Shown piece after piece: positions 1 to 5,648 of a DNA stretch of 7,974 nucleotides. The first letter of the stretch is position 1. Each line of letters starts with the position of its first letter. The translations under genes were made by a program, and so were the position numbers. The notes beneath the pieces are model-generated. The model was not told where the DNA came from and ran no database searches. It worked only from the letters and a program-made list of their open reading frames with translations. This stretch comes from an uncultured Candidatus Saccharibacteria bacterium (GTDB taxonomy: Bacteria; Patescibacteriota; Saccharimonadia; Saccharimonadales; Saccharimonadaceae), in assembly GCA_937876715.1 (NCBI GenBank), contig CALEGA010000017.1, forward strand, positions 1 through 7,974, written 5' to 3'.

Positions 1-612
1 GTGCCCATGGCCCCGCCGACGCCACCGCCAACCGATCCACCGACACCGCCTCCGACAGACCCACCGACGAATCCGCCAACGACGACGCCGCCACCGGATG
101 TGACACCGACACCGGCGCCACCGACGGACCCGCCCACACCTCCACCCACCGATCCTCCGACTCCGCCACCGACGGACCCGCCGACGCCACCGCCGACAGA
201 TCCGCCAACTCCTCCGCCAACTAATCCACCGACACCGCCTCCGACCGATCCGCCAACGCCGACGCCACGTCCGACCAAGAATCCAGACGATCGTCCGACG
301 ATAACGGATGCGCCGATAGGTGGTGGTCCGACCAATCCGGAGAACAGCGAAGACCCGCACACGACCGATGCGCCGCCGACTTCGACGCCGTACAATCCGA
401 CGCCTGCGCCAGACCCGACGCCCACACCGACACCGGTGCCAACCGCGGCGGTGGGACCGACCGAAGTCTGTGACCCGCCGGCAGCGCCGCCGATTCGTGA
501 GGACACGCAACCGGCGCCCGAGCCTGACCCCGACCATAACGTGCCGGAGCCAGAACCGGAAGTTGCGGACGACCCAAACAACACCGATGACTTTGACCCA
601 GACTCAGTATAA
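1..612 (+). CDS. Pro/Thr-rich low-complexity protein, C-terminal part (5' end outside window)
   Basis: Reading frame 1 is open from the first base to a TAA stop, so the gene almost certainly begins upstream. The GTG at base 1 is not a supported start because no upstream sequence is visible. The visible 203 residues carry an eight-residue repeat, PPTDPPTP: two units at about residues 9-24 and six in a row at about 40-87, with T-to-N variants. A looser Pro/Thr/Ala region follows, and then an acidic tail rich in Asp, Glu and Pro that ends DPDSV. There is one Cys (in EVCDPP) and no visible membrane segment, LPXTG signal or catalytic motif. Such sequences usually form extended, stiff linkers or stalks in secreted or surface proteins, but the part that would show export lies outside the window. 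The PPP and PPT runs would be expected to need EF-P for smooth translation. Function unknown. Frame and stop are secure; a surface role is inference. Confidence 0.75.
   Translation: MPMAPPTPPPTDPPTPPPTDPPTNPPTTTPPPDVTPTPAPPTDPPTPPPTDPPTPPPTDPPTPPPTDPPTPPPTNPPTPPPTDPPTPTPRPTKNPDDRPTITDAPIGGGPTNPENSEDPHTTDAPPTSTPYNPTPAPDPTPTPTPVPTAAVGPTEVCDPPAAPPIREDTQPAPEPDPDHNVPEPEPEVADDPNNTDDFDPDSV
118..261 (+). repeat. Tandem 24-nt coding repeat (PPTDPPTP octads)
   Basis: Six consecutive 24-nt units encode the octad PPTDPPTP, with one unit carrying N in place of D. The protein repeat is almost perfect, but the DNA units differ at many third positions: Pro uses CCG, CCA, CCT and CCC, and Thr uses ACG, ACA, ACC and ACT. 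Two further units lie upstream, at about bases 25-72. Confidence 0.8.
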
Positions 613-632
613 AAAATCAAATGCGTACTTTT

Positions 633-658
633 TACTGGGGTGGAAAACCACCCCAGTA
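633..658 (+). terminator. Strong hairpin just after the Pro/Thr-rich gene (possible terminator)
   Basis: TACTGGGGTGG (633-643) pairs perfectly with CCACCCCAGTA (648-658) around an AAAA loop, giving an 11-bp GC-rich stem 20 nt after the stop of the Pro/Thr-rich gene. The downstream sequence (TTCCTATGTTTG) is only moderately T-rich, so it is either a weak-tailed terminator or a 3'-end stabilising hairpin. A better terminator follows at 701-725. Confidence 0.55.
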
Positions 659-691
659 TTCCTATGTTTGTATTTGAGATGATTTTGCTTA

Positions 692-725
692 AACCAAAAA
701 CCTCCCCGAGCGGGGAGGATTTTTG
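692..725. terminator. Bidirectional intrinsic terminator between convergent genes
   Basis: CCTCCCC (701-707) and GGGGAGG (712-718) form a 7-bp stem around GAGC. On the + strand it is followed by ATTTTTG. On the - strand it is followed by TTTTTGGTTT (complement of 691-700). It lies between the Pro/Thr-rich gene (+) and rplL (-) and can end transcripts from both sides. It closes the rplJ-rplL operon. Confidence 0.85.
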
Positions 726-759
726 TAACAATTCGTGAACGGTTTGATAAAAGATTTGA

Positions 760-1140
760 CTAAGCGAGTTCGACAGTAGCGCCAGCTTCTTCAAGAGATT
801 TCTTGAGAGCTTCAGCTTCGTCTTTCTTGACTTTCTCTTTGACGGTAGCAGGAGCACCATCAACGATAGCTTTGGCTTCACCAAGACCGAGACCAGTAGC
901 CTCTTTAACAGCCTTGATGACAGCGATTTTTTGAGCGCCGGCGTCTTTCAAAACGACGTCGAATTCAGTTTTGCCTTCATCGGCAGTGGCAGCACCTTCA
1001 GCAGGAGCAGCAGCGACGGCAACAGCGGCAGCAGCCGGCTCGATGCCATATTCATCTTTAAGAGTGTTTTTGAGTTCGTTGACTTCGAGAACGGTCAAGT
1101 TGACGAGTTCTTCAGCCAATTTTTTAATATCAGCAGCCAT
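760..1140 (-). CDS. rplL: 50S ribosomal protein L7/L12
   Basis: This is the stalk protein of the large ribosomal subunit. It recruits and activates the translational GTPases (EF-Tu, EF-G, IF2) and binds the ribosome through L10. The 126 residues show the usual three parts: an N-terminal dimerisation helix pair (about 1-33), an Ala-rich flexible hinge (about 34-56, with EPAAAAVAVAAAP) and a C-terminal globular domain (about 57-126). The C-terminal domain contains the factor-binding signature TGLGLGEAK at 82-90 and the typical end EEAGATVEL. Length is normal for the family. The ATG start has a strong Shine-Dalgarno AAAGGAG at 1154-1148 with a 7-nt spacer. It lies 50 nt downstream of rplJ in the same operon and is followed by a terminator at 692-725. 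The stop is TAG. Identification is secure. Confidence 0.97.
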   Translation of the reverse strand: MAADIKKLAEELVNLTVLEVNELKNTLKDEYGIEPAAAAVAVAAAPAEGAATADEGKTEFDVVLKDAGAQKIAVIKAVKEATGLGLGEAKAIVDGAPATVKEKVKKDEAEALKKSLEEAGATVELA

Positions 1141-1190
1141 AAAATGACTCCTTTCGGTAAAAATTAAAATTAATAAAAGTCACGATTTGA

Positions 1191-1712
1191 CTATTTGGCG
1201 TGGTTTTCCAAACCAGAGATGATACCAGACAAACCACCAGCGGTGGCGGAGATGGTATCGTTAACCGGCGAGAGGAGGGTTGCGACGACTTGCGCAATCA
1301 TCTCGTTCTTGGTCGGCATTTGGGCGAGGGTCTTGACTTCGTCGGAGCTTAAAGCAACGCCGAGGTTGCTGAAGCCACCTTGAAGCTCGAGAGCTTCGTG
1401 AGTTTTAGCGAAGTTAGCAAGTACCTTTGCCGGCATAATTTCGTCGGAGTCGGAAATCGCGTAGAGGAGTTGACCGGTGAGACCGGTGGTATCCGTGTCT
1501 TTATAGACGGCGATTTCGTTCATCGCGACGCGAACCAAGCGGTTTTTGACGACCTTAATCTTGACGCCGTTTTCGCGGGCGGCGGCGCGGAGTTCTTGGA
1601 GTTCCGCGACGGTGAGACCTTGATAACGGGCAAAGACGGTCGCTTGAGCGTCGTTCAAAAGATTAGTCAAATCAGCAACTAAAGTGGATTTTTTATCTTT
1701 AGAGATAGCCAT
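1191..1712 (-). CDS. rplJ: 50S ribosomal protein L10
   Basis: L10 forms the base of the ribosomal stalk. It binds 23S rRNA through its N-terminal domain and L7/L12 dimers through its C-terminal helix. The 173-residue product has family landmarks: YQGLTVAELQELR at 30-42, the rRNA-contacting VVKNRLVRVA at 54-63, GVALSSDEVKTLAQMP at 118-133, and a C-terminal helix near 155-170 (GGLSGIISGLEN). The ATG at 1712 is preceded by AAAGGA (1725-1720) at a 7-nt spacing. It is the first gene of the rplJ-rplL operon, behind a structured leader that probably lets the L10-L12 complex repress its own translation. The stop is TAG. Only L10 and L12 are in this operon; rplK-rplA upstream and rpoB-rpoC downstream, common elsewhere, are absent here. 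Confidence 0.97.
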   Translation of the reverse strand: MAISKDKKSTLVADLTNLLNDAQATVFARYQGLTVAELQELRAAARENGVKIKVVKNRLVRVAMNEIAVYKDTDTTGLTGQLLYAISDSDEIMPAKVLANFAKTHEALELQGGFSNLGVALSSDEVKTLAQMPTKNEMIAQVVATLLSPVNDTISATAGGLSGIISGLENHAK

Positions 1713-1836
1713 TTAGTTTTCCTTTGAGTTAGGTTCACGAATTGTTAAATTTCGTCACCAAACTCGAAAGATAAGAGATTCCTCGGCGACATAATTAAGG
1801 ATTCCTCGTGGTCTCCCGTCGCTGTCTTTGGTAACT
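1713..1836 (-). ncRNA. Ribosomal protein L10 leader (rplJ autoregulatory 5' UTR)
   Basis: The untranslated leader between the predicted transcription start (about 1836) and the rplJ start reads, in RNA sense, GUUACCAAAGACAGCGAC and later GAGGAAUCCUUAAUU, which I recognise as typical of bacterial L10 leaders. The closing stem is visible: GUUACCAAA (1835-1827) pairs over nine positions with UUUGGUGAC (1762-1754), with one G-U pair. Inside it GCGAC (1822-1818) pairs with GUCGC (1790-1786). In this family the L10-(L12)n complex binds the leader and represses the operon. Assignment is from remembered consensus and visible pairing; a covariance search would confirm it. Confidence 0.85.
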
Positions 1837-1865
1837 TGCATTATTATAGCAAAAAATGGTAAAAT
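1836..1865 (+). promoter_or_regulatory. Candidate rlmH promoter, tightly packed against the rplJ promoter
   Basis: TAAAAT (1860-1865; 5 of 6 to TATAAT) lies 7 nt before the rlmH ATG. A weak -35-like TTGCAT (1836-1841) sits 18 nt upstream of it. If used, transcription starts at or next to the ATG. An alternative -10, TATTAT (1842-1847), would give an untranslated leader of about 20 nt but has no good -35. Weak evidence. Confidence 0.35.
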
Positions 1866-1871
1866 TGTAAA
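1843..1871 (-). promoter_or_regulatory. Promoter of rplJ-rplL (sigma-70 type, extended -10)
   Basis: On the - strand, TTTACA (1871-1866; 5 of 6 to consensus) is separated by exactly 17 nt from a perfect TATAAT (1848-1843), which is preceded by TGC (extended -10). Transcription would start near 1836, right at the first base of the leader's closing stem, which supports the call. The -35 ends one base before the rlmH ATG on the other strand. Confidence 0.85.
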
Positions 1872-1872
1872 T

Positions 1873-2304
1873 ATGATACATATTTATTGTGGGGGTAAGA
1901 AATGGGGTGGAGAATATAAGTGGCTGATTGAAGATTATATGAAGAAAGTGCGGAAGCCGTTTGATATGGGCTTTACTTTCTTTGAGGAGGATAGTCTTGC
2001 CGATATTTTGGCGCTGTGGAAGTTTCCGCAGGATGCGTTTGTGATTATTGCGGACGAGCGAGGAGAGCAGATTACGTCGCCAGAGTTTGCGAAGCTGCTA
2101 CAGGAGGAGTTTAATTATTCGCGCGAGGTGTATATTGTGATTGGCGGACCATTCGGCGTAACGCAAGAGGCGAGAGAGCGGGCGAATTTTGTATGGAGTT
2201 TTGGCAAACTCGTATTTCCGCATATGATTGCTCGTCTCATTGTGTCTGAACAGATATATCGCGCTTATGAAATTAGTCGTGGTTCTCACTATCACCACGA
2301 GTAA
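1873..2304 (+). CDS. rlmH: 23S rRNA (pseudouridine-1915-N3)-methyltransferase RlmH
   Basis: This SPOUT-class enzyme uses S-adenosylmethionine to methylate N3 of pseudouridine 1915 in helix 69 of 23S rRNA, acting on assembled 70S ribosomes. The 143-residue product carries the family signature: an N-terminal beta strand and GK-like turn (MIHIYCGGKK), an IADERGE-like segment at 59-65, the knot glycine loop VIGGPFGV at 89-96, and the C-terminal run FPHMIARLIVSEQIYRAY at 115-132 with the end HYHHE. Known members are about 140-160 residues. The ATG at 1873 is chosen because the protein then begins as the family does. An in-frame TTG at 1828 would add 15 residues and lies inside the rplJ leader region. 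No Shine-Dalgarno precedes the ATG, unlike the - strand genes nearby, so initiation may be leaderless. It diverges from rplJ and meets the helicase gene tail to tail with a 2-nt gap. Confidence 0.93.
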   Translation: MIHIYCGGKKWGGEYKWLIEDYMKKVRKPFDMGFTFFEEDSLADILALWKFPQDAFVIIADERGEQITSPEFAKLLQEEFNYSREVYIVIGGPFGVTQEARERANFVWSFGKLVFPHMIARLIVSEQIYRAYEISRGSHYHHE

Positions 2305-2320
2305 AATTACTTAGTTTTTT
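2300..2320 (+). terminator. Possible weak terminator at the rlmH 3' end
   Basis: AGTA (2300-2303) can pair with TACT (2308-2311) in a 4-bp stem, followed by TAG and six T's (2315-2320). The stem is AT-rich and overlaps the rlmH stop. No other terminator is visible in the 2-nt gap between these convergent genes, so read-through into antisense of either gene is plausible. Confidence 0.25.
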
Positions 2321-5300
2321 CGAGTAAGAGGGCGACAAAGTCGCGAATGTCTTTCATCGTGGCGTTTTTGTTCGGTTCGATTTTGAGTTCTTCGTCGTCG
2401 AGGAACGCGAGCGTGGTGGCTTGCTGATAAACCGCTTGGCAGAGCTTGGTGAGTTCTTTTTCGTCGAGGTCTTTGTCGAAGTCGAGGACTTTGTCGTAAA
2501 CCTTGCCTTCTTCATCGGGCGTGACGAAGAGGATGTGACCTTTAGTGACCTTGTATTTTTTGAAACTTGGGCAGGATTCGAGCATTAGCTTATACATACC
2601 GAGTTGGAGGCTGTATTTATAGAGCGTGCCGACGCTTCCCCATTTTTCCTTGTGGTATTTGCCGGTTTTGAAGTCGTAAACTTCGATGGTTTTGTTTTTC
2701 TCGTCGATTGACATATGGTCGATGATGCCGATGACGGGGACGCCGGCGATGTCGGGATGTTCGTTGAATAAGTTGACTTCGGCGCGAGCGTCCTGATCGC
2801 GGAGGATGTGCTTGAAAGTTTCGAGAGAGATTTTGAGCGAAGCTTCGCCTTTTTCGAGGAGGTATTTAATGTCCTTATCGTCGAGGTCGGAGGCTTCGAC
2901 GTCCTTGCGATATTCGGCGATAACGTCTTCGTCTTTGAGCTCCGTGCCGGTGTTGGCGGCTTTCGTGACTTTTTCGAAAGCAGAGTGGATGAAAGTGCCG
3001 AGGAGCATACTGCCGGTGGCGGGTTCTTGCGGCGCTCTCAAAACGCGGTTTTGGTAGAAGCTGAGCGGTCCGCCGTAGGAAATGTCGATGAAAGAAGTGA
3101 GGTCAGACGGGCTGAGGAGGTAATTTTCCATCCGCGCGAGGAGAATCGGGCGAAGTTCGGGCGTGAGCTTGGTGTAGGCGGCGCGCCAACTTTTACGGAG
3201 ATCGACGGTTTTTCTGATTTCTTGCATATCTTCGTAGTGGAGGCCGACTTTGCCGACGAATGGGGAGATGATTTCTTTGGTTTCGGGGTCTTCGTATTCT
3301 TCGAGGTAGTCGAGGCGGGCGGGAGATTTGCCGGCGAAGTCCTTGAGTGAGTTGGTGATGATGAGGGTGGATTTGGCGCGGGTGATAGCGACGAAGAAGA
3401 GACGCAATCTTTCGTCGTCGGTGATGCCGGTGTGACGAATTTGGATGACGTTTTTGGGGAGGGAGAGCATATTGTTGTTCCCTTTTGCTTTACCCCAGCT
3501 CATATTGTCGGTGGCGACGAGGAAGACGTATTCGTATTCGAGGCCCTTGGACTTATGCGCGGTGACGATTTGGATGGCGTCGTCGGAGTCGCGGTAAGGC
3601 GAAGTGTTCATCAAGGCGGCGTCGGCAGCTTCGTAATCGTCGAGGAGGGAGATGAGGTCTTTTAAGCGTGGTTTTTGGACTTTGACGTGAGATTCGATGG
3701 CGGATTTGAGGACGGCGAGGTTTTCGTAAAGCTCGAAAGTGCCATATTCACTTTGTTCGGCGTCGTAATATTCGATGAACGGGGAGCGATATTCTTTATA
3801 ACCGCGGAGGAGCGCGCCCTCTTTGGAGGTTTCGCCGCTTTCGAGGTCGGCGGGGAGTTTGACGGCGACGGTGCCGACGAGGTAGTCGAGCATTAGTTCG
3901 AGCGGGGTGTCGAAGCTGAGCATAGCGAGTTTAGCGAGCCATTCGCCGAGGTCTTTTAATTTTTCCGAGTCGGATTTTATTAGGAAGTCGATTGCGGCGC
4001 GGTGTTCGCCTTTGGCGCGGTGGACACAGGCGATCGCTTCGTGGGCGGGGACGTTGAAGAACGGGAAGCTCAAAATTTCCAAGAGGCGGGAGGAGACGTT
4101 TTTGCCTTGACCCATATCATAAACAAAGCGGGCGAGGGTGAGGATTTCTGAGAGACGCGGGTCTTTTAAAAGGTTGTCTTTCTTTTCGTAGGCGATGTTG
4201 ATGTTGCCAGATTCCTTGAGATAGGGGAGAAGTGGGGTGATGTATTTGTGTTTCGGGGTGATGATGGCGATTTCTTTTTGAGGAACGCCATGCCTAATGA
4301 GTTCTTCGATTTGGTCGGCGACGTAGGCATATTCGGAGTCGGCGGTGAGGAATTCGTGACGTTCGATGCGAGCGCCGTTGCCCTTGAAAGCCTTGAGTCT
4401 TTTGTCGATGTTTTGGTGTTTGGCGAAGCTGTCTTCGATTTGGTCGGCGATTTTGCGGGAGAAGTCGAGGATTTCTTGGTTCGAACGGTAGTTTTCTTGG
4501 AGATTGATGATTTTAGCGCCGTAGTGAGCTTGGAAAGTGAGGAGGTTGGAGGCGTCGGCGCCTTGGAAAGCGAAGATGGCTTGGTCGTCGTCACCAACTG
4601 CCATAACGTTAGGCTGGTCGTAGTCGGTGAGGAGTTTAATTAACTCAAATTGAGAGGGGTTGGTGTCCTGGAATTCGTCGAGGAGGATGTATTGGAAGCG
4701 TTCTGAGAGGGTGAGGCGGAAGCCTTTGTCGGTTTTTAGAATGTGGATGGCTTGTTCAATCATATCGGCGAAGTCGAAGAGACCCTCGCTTTCGAGCTGT
4801 TTGTCGTACTCGTTCATAATAGCGCCGAGCGATTTGAGCTTCAAATTCGCGACGCGGTCTTTGAGGCGGTAGTGGCCCTCGTCGTCGTTTTCGAAAGTGG
4901 CGTTGCGCCATTTGGTGAGCGGGGAGACGGAGGGCTTGTCTTTTGCCATTTCGGCGTCGATGATGCGCTTGAGGTCGCGCGTGAGAGCGTTGGCGACGGG
5001 TTCGATGTCTTTTAGAATTGGTTTGTTGGAAGTGTATTTGGCGAAGATTTCGAGGATGGGGGTATAGACTTGGTCAACCGCTTCGAGGAATTTGAGGCGG
5101 GGTTTGGCGGACTCGAGAATCGGGGAGAGCTCGTGGCGCATTTTGTTCGAGATTTTGATGTTTTCTTCGGCGATGTTGATTAGGTCGTCGCCGGTTAGCC
5201 TCGCGTTTTTGGCGCTGCCGATGGTATCGACGATGTCCTTGGTTGAAGCGGTGCGGAGAATGTCGAGGGCGGGGAGGTTTTCTTGGATTGACTTGATGAT

Positions 5301-5648
5301 TTTGAACTGGGTGACTTCGTCGATAGGCGCGTCGAGTTGGCGCGGAAATTCGGTGGCGTAGTTTTTATATTCGGCGAGGAGGTCGGAGCCGAACGCGTGG
5401 TAAGTGTGGATGGCGATGTGGCGAGCGCCTTTGCCAACAGTGCCGAGGAGGCGAGTGCGCATATTGGCGGCGCCGTTTTCGGTGTAGGTGAGACAAAGAA
5501 TGTTTTCGGGGTTGGCGTCGGTGTTTTTTAAGATGTATTCGACGCGGTTGGAAAGGAGGTGGGTTTTGCCAGTGCCAGGACCGGCGAGAACGAGGAGTGG
5601 ACCTTCGATGTATTCGACGGCTTCTTTTTGTTTAGCGTTTAGTGGCAT
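2307..5648 (-). CDS. UvrD/Rep-family DNA helicase fused to C-terminal PD-(D/E)XK (RecB-type) nuclease
   Basis: This is a 1113-residue superfamily 1A 3'-5' helicase with a nuclease tail, probably for DNA break processing or repair. Helicase motifs appear in order: Q motif LNAKQKEAV (3-11), Walker A AGPGTGKT (22-29), Ia ILCLTYTENGA (50-60), II LLDEFQDT (322-329), III VMAVGDDDQAIFAFQGAD (348-365), IV LQENYRS (383-389), V VTAHKSKGLEYEYVFL (695-710), and VI with R757 in FVAITRAKS (752-760). The nuclease part (about 840-1080) has GTFIHSAFE with H888, GIID with D977, YDFKTGK with D992 and K994, and Q1015-x3-Y1019, so all catalytic positions of the RecB-like nuclease are present. I see no four-cysteine set as in AddB-type Fe-S nucleases. 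Plain UvrD/PcrA proteins are about 650-750 residues; this architecture recalls RecB, AddA or AdnA/AdnB. The ATG has AAGGAG at 5662-5657, 8 nt upstream. It overlaps gpsA by 17 nt, so it is likely co-transcribed and translationally coupled. Confidence 0.95.
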   Translation of the reverse strand: MPLNAKQKEAVEYIEGPLLVLAGPGTGKTHLLSNRVEYILKNTDANPENILCLTYTENGAANMRTRLLGTVGKGARHIAIHTYHAFGSDLLAEYKNYATEFPRQLDAPIDEVTQFKIIKSIQENLPALDILRTASTKDIVDTIGSAKNARLTGDDLINIAEENIKISNKMRHELSPILESAKPRLKFLEAVDQVYTPILEIFAKYTSNKPILKDIEPVANALTRDLKRIIDAEMAKDKPSVSPLTKWRNATFENDDEGHYRLKDRVANLKLKSLGAIMNEYDKQLESEGLFDFADMIEQAIHILKTDKGFRLTLSERFQYILLDEFQDTNPSQFELIKLLTDYDQPNVMAVGDDDQAIFAFQGADASNLLTFQAHYGAKIINLQENYRSNQEILDFSRKIADQIEDSFAKHQNIDKRLKAFKGNGARIERHEFLTADSEYAYVADQIEELIRHGVPQKEIAIITPKHKYITPLLPYLKESGNINIAYEKKDNLLKDPRLSEILTLARFVYDMGQGKNVSSRLLEILSFPFFNVPAHEAIACVHRAKGEHRAAIDFLIKSDSEKLKDLGEWLAKLAMLSFDTPLELMLDYLVGTVAVKLPADLESGETSKEGALLRGYKEYRSPFIEYYDAEQSEYGTFELYENLAVLKSAIESHVKVQKPRLKDLISLLDDYEAADAALMNTSPYRDSDDAIQIVTAHKSKGLEYEYVFLVATDNMSWGKAKGNNNMLSLPKNVIQIRHTGITDDERLRLFFVAITRAKSTLIITNSLKDFAGKSPARLDYLEEYEDPETKEIISPFVGKVGLHYEDMQEIRKTVDLRKSWRAAYTKLTPELRPILLARMENYLLSPSDLTSFIDISYGGPLSFYQNRVLRAPQEPATGSMLLGTFIHSAFEKVTKAANTGTELKDEDVIAEYRKDVEASDLDDKDIKYLLEKGEASLKISLETFKHILRDQDARAEVNLFNEHPDIAGVPVIGIIDHMSIDEKNKTIEVYDFKTGKYHKEKWGSVGTLYKYSLQLGMYKLMLESCPSFKKYKVTKGHILFVTPDEEGKVYDKVLDFDKDLDEKELTKLCQAVYQQATTLAFLDDEELKIEPNKNATMKDIRDFVALLLEKTK

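Noticed and set aside
1..264. CRISPR-like regular repeats
   Set aside because: Units are in-frame coding octads without spacers, and the DNA is not conserved between units.
221..577. 118-codon - strand ORF opposite the Pro/Thr-rich gene
   Set aside because: It is the complement of a repetitive coding region, with no ribosome site or recognisable protein; it is open only because of the biased codons.
320..682. 120-codon + strand ORF rich in Arg, overlapping the Pro/Thr-rich gene
   Set aside because: Frame-shifted reading of Pro/Thr codons; it runs through the 633-658 hairpin and has no start signal.
1856..1870. Four-codon upstream ORF (ATG GTA AAA TTG TAA) just before rlmH
   Set aside because: It has no ribosome site and is too short to judge; the bases are better explained as promoter elements.
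1828..1872. Upstream TTG start adding 15 residues to RlmH
   Set aside because: The family begins at the MIHIYCGGK strand; the extension has no ribosome site and overlaps the rplJ leader and promoter.
2808..3350. 180-codon + strand ORF rich in Glu, Gly, Phe and Val opposite the helicase gene
   Set aside because: Antisense shadow produced by the strong third-position bias of the helicase gene; similar shadows recur along the whole gene.
4166..4597. 143-codon - strand ORF rich in Ser, Thr, Lys and Pro inside the helicase gene
   Set aside because: Low-complexity out-of-frame shadow of the helicase reading frame, which shows clear motifs throughout this region.
2307..5648. Recurring GTCGTCG/TTCGTCG words on the + strand, considered as possible uptake or regulatory repeats
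   Set aside because: They are the complement of frequent GAC/GAA codons in acidic stretches and keep the reading frame; spacing is irregular.
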